Shown: positions 8,106 to 17,118 of the stretch, one piece after another
How positions within the stretch are numbered: the stretch's first letter is position 1
Layout: every line of letters starts with the position of its first letter
Source of the DNA: Curvibacter microcysteis
GTDB lineage: Bacteria > Pseudomonadota > Gammaproteobacteria > Burkholderiales > Burkholderiaceae_C
Assembly (NCBI RefSeq): GCF_028649435.1
Contig: NZ_JAQSIN010000001.1
Direction: 5' to 3' (one strand)
DNA: 64,000 nucleotides
Program-made: the position numbers and the translations under genes
The notes under the pieces: model-generated
Told to the model about the DNA's origin: nothing
Databases searched by the model: none
The model's input: only the letters and a program-made list of their open reading frames with translations

Positions 8106-9914
8106 TCAGTCTTCGCCCAGGGGCTGTGCTTTGCCGGGGGCCGGGCGGCTGGCTTGCAAGGCCCGGGCGAGGCTCAACTCGATCGGCAGGGGCTCGCCGG
8201 TCAACTGCGCGGCCAACAGTTCGGCGCACAGCAGCCCCCAGGTCAAGCCGCGCGTGCCCAGGGCCGTGCACAGCCAGACCCCGGGCAGGCGCTCGGGGTT
8301 CACCGGGCCCACCAAGGGGACGCGGTCGGGGGAGGTGCAGCGAATGCCCGCCCAGGCCTGCAGCGTGCGGCTGCCTGCTGGGCTTTGCAGGCTGGCGGCC
8401 GTGGCGGGCAGCAGGCTGGCCAGCTTGTTCAGGTTGGTCTCATGGTCGTCTGGTTTCAAGGGCGTCGCCTGGCCCGCGGCCTGGAGGGGGTGACCGCGGT
8501 CAAAAGTCGAGCCGGTGTACCAGGCCGTGCCGCCGGGCACGGGCAGGTGGGGGATCAGGCTGCCTTGGCCGTTGACCGGGTGGGGCGGCAACTGCTCGCC
8601 CGCCTGGGCCACGGCCCAGCTCAGTTGGCCGCGCAGCGCTTGCAGCGGCACCAGGGGCTCGCCCAGCGCGCGGCTGCCCGGGCCAGCGGCAATCACCACC
8701 AGAGCGGCGCTGGCCAACACCTGGCCTTGCGCATCGAGCAACTGCCATTCAGGGCCTGCTTCACCCGAGTCGCCGCGCTGCAGTTGCGCGACACGGCAGC
8801 CCCCGCGCCAGTCCACGCGGCCGGGCAGGGCGCTGCGGGCTTCGGCCAGCAGGGCTTGCACCAGGCGGGCCGGCCGCACCCAGCCGGCTGTGGGGTGCCA
8901 GGTGGCCGAGGCGTCCGCGCCGAGGCCTGCCGCCGTTTTTTGCTCGGGGCTGGCCTCGTGGCTCCACAAGGCTTCATCAATCAGTGCGCCGCGCGGGCCG
9001 GCTTTGCCGTGCACGCGGTGCTCCATGACGCCGCTGGGGGCCCAGTCCTCACCCTCGCGCAGCAGCCGTTGCGCCGTGTCACGGCTCAGGCGCAGGCCGG
9101 TGCGGGTCAGGCGGGAGATGCGGTTGTTGTCGGGTGAGACATGGGGCGAGAACAGCCCCGCCGGCAGGCCCGAGGCGCCCTGCGCGGGCTGTTCGGCCGC
9201 GTCCAGCACCGTGACCTGCCAGCCCCGGCGCGCCAGGGCATGGGCCGTGCCCAGTCCCGCCAAACCACCGCCCACCACCACGCAGCGGCGGGGGGCGCTT
9301 TCGGGCCAGGGGGGGCTCAGGGGGGCGGCGCGGCGCGGCTCCCAGCGGGGTTGGTAGTGCCAGTGACCGTCGCCCTCTGGCTCAAAACCCAGGGGGCGCA
9401 GGGACTCTGCCAGGTCGGCGTCCGGGCTCTGCAAGGTGGCGCCGCGTCGGCACAGGCGGGCGATGGTCTTGAGGGTGGCGTCCCGCTGGGTCGCGTCCCC
9501 ACCGACGCCCCAGTGAACCTGGTCGGCCTGCAATTGCAGTTCGCGCAGGTTCTCCAGCAGCGGTCCCAGGCACAGCGTGAGTTGCAGCCGGCCCTGGTCG
9601 AAGCTCAGTCGATGGAAGCCGGGTGTCAGGCCCCAGCACTGCCGGGCCCATGCTTCGGCCAACGGGCCCAGATCGGGGTGCGGCCCCCACTTGGCCCGCA
9701 GGGCCTCGGCCTGGGGTGGGGTCTCGGCCATCCACACCATCGACAGGCGGCTGGGGGACCCCGGGGGCACCGCCTGGCGCCAGGCCTGCCAGGCTTGCAG
9801 GCATGCAGCGTCAGCGCCTTCGCCCACCGCCAGCAGCACCCAGTGGTCCCGGCCCGGGCTGGGCGGCAGGGACTCCGGTGGGGCGGGGTGATCGGTGGTG
9901 TGGGGCAGGCTCAT
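8106..9914 (-). CDS. mnmC: MnmC-type tRNA wobble-uridine FAD oxidoreductase
   Basis: This is a 602-residue protein. Residues 210-602 form the FAD-dependent oxidase domain that converts cmnm5(s2)U34 to nm5(s2)U34 in tRNA: VVVGGGLAGLGTAHALARRG, GLPAGLFSPHVSPDNN and a C-terminal IRCTSPDRVPLVG. Residues 20-190 correspond to the methyltransferase half but look degenerate. The glycine loop reads AVGEGADAAC, and the catalytic DGFAPAKNP block of intact enzymes is replaced by WGVGGDATQRD. The first roughly 50 residues usual before this point are missing. The ATG giving MSLPHTTDH was chosen because the frame upstream is low-complexity arginine and proline. Confidence 0.85.
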   Translation of the reverse strand: MSLPHTTDHPAPPESLPPSPGRDHWVLLAVGEGADAACLQAWQAWRQAVPPGSPSRLSMVWMAETPPQAEALRAKWGPHPDLGPLAEAWARQCWGLTPGFHRLSFDQGRLQLTLCLGPLLENLRELQLQADQVHWGVGGDATQRDATLKTIARLCRRGATLQSPDADLAESLRPLGFEPEGDGHWHYQPRWEPRRAAPLSPPWPESAPRRCVVVGGGLAGLGTAHALARRGWQVTVLDAAEQPAQGASGLPAGLFSPHVSPDNNRISRLTRTGLRLSRDTAQRLLREGEDWAPSGVMEHRVHGKAGPRGALIDEALWSHEASPEQKTAAGLGADASATWHPTAGWVRPARLVQALLAEARSALPGRVDWRGGCRVAQLQRGDSGEAGPEWQLLDAQGQVLASAALVVIAAGPGSRALGEPLVPLQALRGQLSWAVAQAGEQLPPHPVNGQGSLIPHLPVPGGTAWYTGSTFDRGHPLQAAGQATPLKPDDHETNLNKLASLLPATAASLQSPAGSRTLQAWAGIRCTSPDRVPLVGPVNPERLPGVWLCTALGTRGLTWGLLCAELLAAQLTGEPLPIELSLARALQASRPAPGKAQPLGED

Positions 9915-9993
9915 GGCAAAAAGCCCGGCGGACCGGGCTGGCTGGGAGGTGGGGCCCAGGCGGGATGGCCGCCTGGGTCGGGTGCCGTGTCGA

Positions 9994-10266
9994 TCAGGCC
10001 TGCGGCGGCACGTAGCCTTGCACCACGTCGGCGCCGCCACCGAAAAAGTGGTTTTCCATCTGGCGCGCCAGGTACTGGCGGGCGCGGGCGTCGGCCAGGT
10101 TCAGGCGGTTTTCATTGACCAGCATGGTTTGCTGCTTCATCCACGCAGCCCAGGCTTCCTTGCTCACGCCTTCCCAGAGGCGCTTGCCCAGCTCGCCGGG
10201 GTAGGGCGGGAAATCGAGACCTTCGGCTTCCTTGCCGAGTTTGATGCAGTTGACCATGCGTGCCAT
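9994..10266 (-). CDS. yggX: Fe(2+)-trafficking / oxidative damage protein YggX
   Basis: This 90-residue protein matches the YggX family in length and motifs: MARMVNCIKLGKEAEGLDFP with the conserved Cys7, GELGKRLWEGVSKEAW, and QTMLVNENRLNL. The family protects Fe-S proteins against oxidative damage and is linked to iron trafficking in the cytoplasm. The start is the ATG preceded by AAGGAAG; an extension upstream has no family similarity. It is divergent from sbp. Confidence 0.95.
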   Translation of the reverse strand: MARMVNCIKLGKEAEGLDFPPYPGELGKRLWEGVSKEAWAAWMKQQTMLVNENRLNLADARARQYLARQMENHFFGGGADVVQGYVPPQA

Positions 10267-10415
10267 GTCGTTCTTCCTTGTCCGGTGGGGGAGGGGTCCG
10301 CCGCCCAGCGGCCTGACCAAAGCGCCGAATTATCCCATCGTGGCGACGCCCCAGAGCCAGCGGGGACATGGCGGCACGCGCTGGGCGAGTGGGAAATGAA
10401 TCAAAAGACGGAAAA

Positions 10416-10441
10416 CGGATAAATAAATGACTTCTTATGCG
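10416..10441 (+). promoter_or_regulatory. Half-sites and AT-rich promoter region before sbp
   Basis: CGGATAA (10416-10422) and TTATGCG (10435-10441) repeat the half-sites of the tauE-cys operator, but separated by 12 bases instead of being fused. They lie about 80-105 bases upstream of the sbp ATG in the AT-rich part of the 256-base yggX-sbp divergent gap. Shared control of the two sulfur operons is inferred. Confidence 0.4.
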
Positions 10442-10522
10442 TTTGAGTTTTAACCAAGACTTCTCAGAATCAGCACCCATAACAGAACACCCCCCACTTC
10501 CGAACCTCGACGAAAGCAATCC

Positions 10523-11545
10523 ATGAACTTCCGACGCGCCCTGATTCAACGTGCAGCTCTGGCCTCGCTGGCTCTGGCTGGTGCCCTGTCCGCTCTGCCG
10601 GCAGCCGCCCAAACGGTCAACTTGCTCAACGTGTCTTACGACCCGACGCGCGAGCTGTACGTCGAATACAACGCCGCCTTCGCCAAGCACTGGAAGGCCA
10701 AGTCGGGTCAAGACGTGTCGATCAAGCAGTCGCACGGCGGCTCCGGCAAGCAGGCCCGTTCGGTCATCGATGGCATTGACGCCGATGTGGTGACCCTGGC
10801 CCTGGGCGGCGACGTGGACGCCGTGGCCAAGAACGGCAACCTGCTGGCCAAAGACTGGGTCAAGCGCCTGCCGCACAACTCTTCGCCCTACACCTCGACC
10901 ATTGTGTTCCTGGTGCGCAAGGGCAACCCCAAGGGTTTGAAGGACTGGGATGACCTGATCAAGCCCGGTGTGTCGGTCATCACGCCCAACCCCAAGACCT
11001 CGGGCGGCGCCCGTTGGAACTACCTGGCGGCCTGGGAATTCGCCAAGCGCAAGTACGGCGGCGATGCCAAGGCCAAGGAATTCATCGGCAACCTGTACAA
11101 GAACGTCCCGGTGCTCGACACCGGTGCGCGTGGCTCCACCATCACTTTTGTGCAACGCGGCGTGGGCGACGTGCTGCTGGCCTGGGAAAACGAAGCCTTC
11201 CTGGCCCTGAAGGAATTCGGCCCGGACAAGTTCCAGATCGTCGTGCCCTCGATCAGCATCTTGGCTGAGCCCTCGGTGGCGGTGGTCGACAAGAACGTGG
11301 ACAAGAAGGGCACGCGCGCCGTGGCCGAGGAATACCTGAAGTACCTGTACTCCGACGAAGGCCAGGACATCGCGGGTCGCAACTACTACCGCCCGACGGC
11401 CGAGAAGGCCAAGGCCAAGTTCGCCAACCAATTCCCCAAGCTGACCTTGGTCACGATCGACGAGGCCTTTGGTGGCTGGGGCAAGGCCGACAAGGACCAC
11501 TTTGCCGACGGCGCTTCCTTTGACCAGATCTATTCGCCGCGTTGA
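10523..11545 (+). CDS. sbp: Sulfate ABC transporter periplasmic binding protein
   Basis: This 340-residue periplasmic sulfate/thiosulfate binding protein has a signal peptide of about 29 residues ending LPAAAQ. The mature protein has the family blocks LLNVSYDPTRELY, SHGGSGKQAR, TSGGARWNYLAAW and VLDTGARGSTITF, with the anion-binding serines and glycines. No cysTWA permease or ATPase genes lie beside it, so it must work with a transporter encoded elsewhere. It leads the operon that continues with ssuE 51 bases downstream. Confidence 0.92.
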   Translation: MNFRRALIQRAALASLALAGALSALPAAAQTVNLLNVSYDPTRELYVEYNAAFAKHWKAKSGQDVSIKQSHGGSGKQARSVIDGIDADVVTLALGGDVDAVAKNGNLLAKDWVKRLPHNSSPYTSTIVFLVRKGNPKGLKDWDDLIKPGVSVITPNPKTSGGARWNYLAAWEFAKRKYGGDAKAKEFIGNLYKNVPVLDTGARGSTITFVQRGVGDVLLAWENEAFLALKEFGPDKFQIVVPSISILAEPSVAVVDKNVDKKGTRAVAEEYLKYLYSDEGQDIAGRNYYRPTAEKAKAKFANQFPKLTLVTIDEAFGGWGKADKDHFADGASFDQIYSPR

Positions 11546-11596
11546 GCCCGGGCTGACATCACGCCTGACAGCCTTCCAGGTTCAGAAAGAAACAAC

Positions 11597-12184
11597 ATGA
11601 CCGTACTCCTGATCGCCGGCAGCCCCTCGGCCCGATCCCGCTCCTCGGGCTTGCTCGACAGCGTGGGTCAACGCCTGCAGCAGCGCGGCGTCGAAGTGGA
11701 TCGCATCCAGATCCGCGACTTGGCGCCCGAAGCGCTGGTGTTGGCCGACTTCGGCCACCCCAGCATCCTGCAGGCCATTGCCCAGGTGGAGCGCGCCTCG
11801 GCCATCGTGGTCTCGACCCCGGTGTACAAGGCCGCCTACAGCGGTGTGCTCAAGGTCTTCCTGGACCTGCTGCCCCAGACGGCCCTCAAGGGCAAGACCG
11901 TGCTGCCCCTGGCCACGGGCGGCAGTCCGCACCACATGCTGGCGCTGGACTACACCCTGCGCCCGGTGCTGCAGTCGCTGGCGGCGCGCCACATCCTGCC
12001 CGGTGTCTATGCCACCGATGCACAGATCGCGGTGACCCCCGAAGGCGCCTACCAAATCGGCCCGGACATCGGCACCCGCCTCGACGAAGCCGTCGGCGTG
12101 CTGCAACTCGAGGCTTACGGCCAACGCCAACCTTTGGCTGGCTTTGCCCCCATCCCCTTCGACCAGGTGCGATGTAGCGTTTGA
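11597..12184 (+). CDS. ssuE: NAD(P)H-dependent FMN reductase SsuE
   Basis: This 195-residue flavodoxin-like enzyme supplies FMNH2 to the SsuD monooxygenase. The phosphate loop AGSPSARSRSSGLL is at the N-terminus, and VVSTPVYKAAYSGVLKVFLD and PLATGGSPHHMLALDY mark the SsuE/MsuE family. AGAAAGAAAC just upstream is a plausible ribosome-binding site. The C-terminal tail ends in IPFDQVRCSV. Confidence 0.93.
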   Translation: MTVLLIAGSPSARSRSSGLLDSVGQRLQQRGVEVDRIQIRDLAPEALVLADFGHPSILQAIAQVERASAIVVSTPVYKAAYSGVLKVFLDLLPQTALKGKTVLPLATGGSPHHMLALDYTLRPVLQSLAARHILPGVYATDAQIAVTPEGAYQIGPDIGTRLDEAVGVLQLEAYGQRQPLAGFAPIPFDQVRCSV

Positions 12185-12319
12185 TCGCGGGGCAGCGGCC
12201 CGCGCCGCTGCCTCTTCTGTTTCCCCCCCTTCTTTGTGCTGGACAGCGGTGGCGTGTGTGCCACCCGGGGGAAGCGTTTGCCTCGAATTTCTCTGTTCCC
12301 CTCACCTGAGTCCACCGCC

Positions 12320-12502
12320 ATGAGTCCCTTGCCCTTGTCGACCCCCAGTCCCACGCCCCTGTCGGCCGCCCAGGACGAGATGTCCTTGAGCTGGCGCTCC
12401 TGGTGGCTGGACCTGGTGCAGGCCTTGGGCATTGCCGTGCTGCTGGTCAGCTCGCTGGTGCTGATCGTGGGCTTTTTGCTCTTGCCCGTGGTGCCGGCCT
12501 GA
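12320..12502 (+). CDS. Small single-pass membrane protein in the ssu operon
   Basis: This predicted 60-residue protein has a proline/serine-rich first 20 residues and one strong membrane helix (ALGIAVLLVSSLVLIVGFLLL). It lies between ssuE and ssuA. I recognise no family. Support is the hydrophobic helix, the fit into the operon gap and the absence of another gene in the 363-base interval. A ribosome-binding site is not obvious, so translation is uncertain. Confidence 0.45.
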   Translation: MSPLPLSTPSPTPLSAAQDEMSLSWRSWWLDLVQALGIAVLLVSSLVLIVGFLLLPVVPA

Positions 12503-12547
12503 CGGCCCGCTGCGCTGAACCCTCTTCTTAGATTGAAAGAACTGACC

Positions 12548-13510
<963 letters not shown>

Positions 13511-13549
13511 CCGGCTGACCCGCCACTGACCTGAGCGCAGGAGCCACCC

Positions 13550-13852
13550 ATGAGCACCTTCCCTCCCTTGTCCTTTCCCTCCCTGCCCGAAGCCCTCGAC
13601 AAGGCGGACCGGGTGTCCGCCCGCATCGATCAGGTGTTGGGCACCACCGCCGCCCAATGGGGCTTGGCCTGGCCGCTGTCGGCGCCGAGCCGGCCGCTGT
13701 GTCCGCGGCCTTCGGTGCAGGCCCAGGGGGCGCTTCAGGGCGGGGGCAGCGTGCGGGTGCGCCGGCGCATGAACCGTGCTCGGCGCGCCATGGCCCAGGC
13801 CTTGGCATACCAGCCCGTGTCGGCCTGGTCCTTGAAGGGGCTGGCCTGGTGA
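13550..13852 (+). CDS. Hypothetical 100-residue protein in the ssu operon
   Basis: The reading frame opens with an ATG seven bases after GGAG and runs to just before ssuD. The first 40 residues look protein-like (LPEALDKADRVSARIDQVLG). The rest is arginine-rich and of mixed composition (SVRVRRRMNRARRAMAQALA). I recognise no family. It could be a real accessory gene or a spacer frame that happens to be open. Its placement and ribosome-binding site are the only support. Confidence 0.35.
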   Translation: MSTFPPLSFPSLPEALDKADRVSARIDQVLGTTAAQWGLAWPLSAPSRPLCPRPSVQAQGALQGGGSVRVRRRMNRARRAMAQALAYQPVSAWSLKGLAW

Positions 13853-13893
13853 GGCCAGCGGCCTGAGCGAGTTCTGATTTGCGAGAAATTCCC

Positions 13894-15057
13894 ATGAAAA
13901 TTTTTTGGTTCATCCCCACCCACGGTGACAGCCGCTACCTCGGCACCAGCGAAGGCGCGCGCGAAGTCAGCCTGGACTACCTCAAGCAAGTGGCGTCCGC
14001 GGCGGACCACCTGGGCTACGAGGGCGTGCTGATCCCCACCGGGCGCTCGTGTGAAGACCCCTGGGTGGTGGCCTCGGCCCTGTTGCCCGTCACCCAGCGT
14101 CTGAAGTTCCTGGTCGCGGTGCGCCCGGGTCTGCACCAGCCGGCCCTGGCCGCGCGCATGGCCGCCACCTTTGACCGACTCTCCGGCGGCCGCTTGTTGA
14201 TCAACCTGGTCACCGGTGGCGACCAGACCGAGCTGGAAGGCGATGGCGTCTACCTCAACCACACAGAACGCTACGAGCAGTCGGCCGAATTCATCCGCAT
14301 CTGGCGCGAGATCCTGACGCGCAGCCACACCGGTGAACCCTTCGACTACCAGGGCAAGCACCTCAGCGTGACCGGGGCGCGTCTGCTGTACCCGCCGCAA
14401 CAGCAACCTTATCCGCCGGTGTACTTCGGCGGCTCCTCCGAGGCCGGCCATGCTTTGGCCGCCGAGCAGGTCGACACCTACCTCACCTGGGGTGAGCCCC
14501 CGGCCGAAGTGGCCAAGAAAGTGGCCGACGTGCGCCAGCGCGCCGCCGCCCATGGCCGCGAGGTGAAGTTTGGCATTCGCCTGCACGTCATCGTGCGTGA
14601 AACCGAAGAGCAGGCCTGGGCCGCCGCCGACGCGCTGATCAGCCGCGTCGATGACGAGACCGTGGCCCGTGCCCAGGCGGTGTTCGCCCGCATGGACTCC
14701 GAAGGCCAGCGCCGCATGGCCGCGCTGCACGCCACCGGCGGCAAGCGCAGCCGGGGCGACCTGGAAATCAGCCCCAACCTGTGGGCGGGCGTGGGCCTGG
14801 TGCGCGGTGGAGCGGGCACCGCCCTGGTGGGCAACCCCCAGCAGGTGGCCGCGCGCATCCAGGAATACGCCGAGCTGGGCCTGGAGAACTTTGTGCTCTC
14901 CGGCTACCCGCACCTGGAAGAGGCCTACCGCTTTGCCGAGTTGGTTTTCCCCTTGCTGCCCCAGCGCCTGCAGGAGGGCTTGACCCAGCCCGGCCTGAAT
15001 GGCCCCCTGGGCGAGGTGGTGGGCAACCAATATGTGCCCCGCGCCTCCGCCAGCTGA
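13894..15057 (+). CDS. ssuD: FMNH2-dependent alkanesulfonate monooxygenase SsuD
   Basis: This 387-residue bacterial-luciferase-like TIM-barrel enzyme cleaves alkanesulfonates to aldehyde and sulfite with FMNH2 and O2. The family blocks are MKIFWFIPTHGDSRYLG, YEGVLIPTGRSCEDPW, LINLVTGGDQTELEGDG, YFGGSSEAGHALAAEQVD and the C-terminal GYPHLEEAYRFAELVFPLL. Length and motifs match typical SsuD. The ATG at 13894 gives the family N-terminus exactly. The sulfite made would enter the CysI step encoded at 5361-7148. Confidence 0.96.
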   Translation: MKIFWFIPTHGDSRYLGTSEGAREVSLDYLKQVASAADHLGYEGVLIPTGRSCEDPWVVASALLPVTQRLKFLVAVRPGLHQPALAARMAATFDRLSGGRLLINLVTGGDQTELEGDGVYLNHTERYEQSAEFIRIWREILTRSHTGEPFDYQGKHLSVTGARLLYPPQQQPYPPVYFGGSSEAGHALAAEQVDTYLTWGEPPAEVAKKVADVRQRAAAHGREVKFGIRLHVIVRETEEQAWAAADALISRVDDETVARAQAVFARMDSEGQRRMAALHATGGKRSRGDLEISPNLWAGVGLVRGGAGTALVGNPQQVAARIQEYAELGLENFVLSGYPHLEEAYRFAELVFPLLPQRLQEGLTQPGLNGPLGEVVGNQYVPRASAS

Positions 15058-15132
15058 GCCAGCGCCCGGCATTCGCCCCTGACCTGACCCCACCCGGCCC
15101 TGTGCCGGCTTGCACCCCAAGAAGAGATCCCC

Positions 15133-16011
15133 ATGACCCAATCTGCGCGTGACCTACCCAATCCCCTTGAGGCGACCGGCCTGGGCCGATCAGCGGCCGG
15201 GGAGGCCGACACCCCTGCCTGGGCCTGGGCCCTGCGTTGGCTGAAGCCGCTGTGGCAGCGCATCATCCCTTGGCTGGTGCCGGTGGGCCTGATCGTGGGC
15301 TGGCAAATCGCGTCGGCCCAGGGCTGGATCTCCACCCGCGTGCTGCCCGCGCCCTTGGATGTGGTCAAGGCTGCCTGGACCTTGAGCGCTTCGGGCGAGC
15401 TGTGGACCCACGTCAAGGTCAGCGCCGGCCGCGCCTTGCTGGGCCTGGGCATTGGCGGCGGCCTGGGCCTGCTGCTGGGCTTGTTGACCGGCTCGGTGCG
15501 CTTCTTTGAGACGCTGCTTGATTCCAGCATCCAGATGGTGCGCAACATCCCGGCGCTGGCGCTGATCCCGCTGGTCATCCTGTGGTTCGGCATCGACGAG
15601 TCGGCCAAACTGTTCCTGATCTCGGTGTCGGTGTTCTTCCCGATCTACCTCAACACCTTCCACGGCATCCGCAACGTGGACCCGGGCCTGATCGAGATGG
15701 GCCGCACCTATGGCCTGTCGCGCTGGCAGCTGTACCAACAGGTGGTGCTGCCGGGGGCCATGTCCTCCATCCTGGTGGGCCTGCGGTTTTCGCTGGGCCT
15801 GATGTGGGTGATCCTGATCGTGGCCGAGACCATCTCGGCCCAGGCCGGCATTGGTTACCTGACCATGAATGCGCGTGAGTTCCTGCAGACCGACATCGTG
15901 CTGGTGGGCATCCTGCTGTACGCCTTGCTGGGCAAGTTGGCCGACGTGTTTGCCAAGACGCTGGAGCGCTACTGGCTGCGTTGGCACCCCGGCTACCAGC
16001 CGGCCGCCTGA
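15133..16011 (+). CDS. ssuC: Sulfonate ABC transporter permease SsuC
   Basis: This 292-residue inner-membrane permease has about six helices. The cytoplasmic EAA-type loop is present (DPGLIEMGRTYGLSRWQLYQQVVLPGA, with the conserved G and LP). The N-terminal 35 residues are soluble and proline/glutamate-rich, after which membrane segments begin (IIPWLVPVGLIVGWQIASA). AAGAAGAGAT precedes the ATG. It is partner to SsuB and SsuA in the same operon. Confidence 0.94.
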   Translation: MTQSARDLPNPLEATGLGRSAAGEADTPAWAWALRWLKPLWQRIIPWLVPVGLIVGWQIASAQGWISTRVLPAPLDVVKAAWTLSASGELWTHVKVSAGRALLGLGIGGGLGLLLGLLTGSVRFFETLLDSSIQMVRNIPALALIPLVILWFGIDESAKLFLISVSVFFPIYLNTFHGIRNVDPGLIEMGRTYGLSRWQLYQQVVLPGAMSSILVGLRFSLGLMWVILIVAETISAQAGIGYLTMNAREFLQTDIVLVGILLYALLGKLADVFAKTLERYWLRWHPGYQPAA

Positions 16012-16054
16012 AGGCCCTGTCGTTCCCCACCAACCCTTTTCGGATCCCTTTGCC

Positions 16055-16888
16055 ATGAGCACCCACACCTCTTCCACGGCGGCCTCAACCGCCACCCCGT
16101 CCGGTGGCGTGCGCCTGCGCCTCCAAGGCCTGAGCAAGCGATACGGCCAGCGCGACGTGCTGCGCAGCACCGAGCTGACCATCGAAGCCGGCGAGTTTGT
16201 CGCCATTGTCGGCCGCAGCGGCTGCGGCAAGAGCACCTTGCTGCGCCTGGTGGCCGGCCTCGAAGCCCCCACCCGGGGCAGCCTGAGCATCGATGGCGCA
16301 CCGGTCAAAGGCCTGAACCCGGACACCCGCATCATGTTCCAGGACTCGCGCCTGCTGCCCTGGAAGCGCGTGCTCGACAACGTGGCCCTGGGCCTGACCC
16401 CGGCCCAGCGCCCCTCGGCCCAGGCCGTGCTGTCGCAGGTCGGCCTGGCCGAGCGCGAAGGTGAATGGCCGGCCCGCCTGTCCGGCGGCCAACGCCAGCG
16501 CGTGGCCCTGGCCCGCGCCCTGGTGCACCACCCACGCCTGCTCTTGCTGGACGAGCCCCTGGGCGCGCTGGACGCGCTGACCCGCATCGAGATGCACGCC
16601 TTGATCGAAGGCCTGTGGCGCCGCCATGGCTTCACGGCCTTGTTGGTGACCCACGACGTGCAGGAGGCGGTGGCCCTGGCCGACCGGGTGATCCTGATCG
16701 AAGACGGCGTCATCGCGCTGGACGAGAAGATCCCGCTGGCCCGGCCCCGTTCGCGCGGTGACGCGGCCTTTGCCGCGCTCGAAAAACGCATCCTCGACCG
16801 CGTGCTGCAACACGAAGACCCCGAGCTGCCCGAGGCCGACCCGCGCTGGGCGGGCGTGCCGGCGCATGGCCTGCGCTGGGCGGTTTGA
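16055..16888 (+). CDS. ssuB: Sulfonate ABC transporter ATPase SsuB
   Basis: This 277-residue ABC ATPase has Walker A GRSGCGKST (about residues 53-61), the Q-loop MFQDSRLLPW typical of sulfonate/taurine/nitrate ATPases, signature LSGGQRQR, Walker B LLLLDEPLGALD and the switch His in LVTHDVQEA. It powers sulfonate import with SsuC and SsuA. The chosen ATG (MSTHTSSTA) lies 43 bases after the ssuC stop. It is the last gene of the operon and is followed by a clear terminator. Confidence 0.95.
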   Translation: MSTHTSSTAASTATPSGGVRLRLQGLSKRYGQRDVLRSTELTIEAGEFVAIVGRSGCGKSTLLRLVAGLEAPTRGSLSIDGAPVKGLNPDTRIMFQDSRLLPWKRVLDNVALGLTPAQRPSAQAVLSQVGLAEREGEWPARLSGGQRQRVALARALVHHPRLLLLDEPLGALDALTRIEMHALIEGLWRRHGFTALLVTHDVQEAVALADRVILIEDGVIALDEKIPLARPRSRGDAAFAALEKRILDRVLQHEDPELPEADPRWAGVPAHGLRWAV

Positions 16889-16907
16889 ACCCCCGACCTT
16901 CTGACCG

Positions 16908-16935
16908 ACCGGCCCCTCGAGGGCCGGTTTGTTTT
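16908..16935 (+). terminator. Intrinsic terminator after ssuB
   Basis: ACCGGCCC (16908-16915) pairs perfectly with GGGCCGGT (16921-16928) around a 5-base loop, followed by TTGTTTT. It begins 20 bases after the ssuB stop and closes the sulfonate operon. Confidence 0.85.
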
Positions 16936-17000
16936 GGGGGCCTGGCTTGGCCTGGGTGTCAGTGGCTCTTAAGAAGTTTGCCTCATATAAACGCAGGTTC

Positions 17001-17014
17001 TTATTACGTAATAA
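17001..17014 (+). promoter_or_regulatory. Perfect 14-bp palindrome before metN
   Basis: TTATTACGTAATAA is a perfect palindrome set in the AT-rich core of the 230-base ssuB-metN gap. It is 105-118 bases upstream of the metN ATG. It is a candidate operator for methionine or sulfur control. I see no SAM riboswitch in the gap. Confidence 0.45.
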
Positions 17015-17118
17015 AACAATATTTAAAGGTCTTTGGGTAAACCCTTACATTCGTCGCTTTCCCGGCGCGGACCACCCGTCCGCTGACCGGACACGGCGAT
17101 CCATCCGTACAGGGTTTC

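Noticed and set aside
9915..10040. N-terminal extension of MnmC by 42 residues
   Set aside because: The extension is arginine/proline-rich, overlaps the 3' part of yggX and has no family similarity; the ATG at 9914 is better.
16929..17118. SAM riboswitch before metN
   Set aside because: I see no paired-element layout of known SAM riboswitches, only the palindrome TTATTACGTAATAA.
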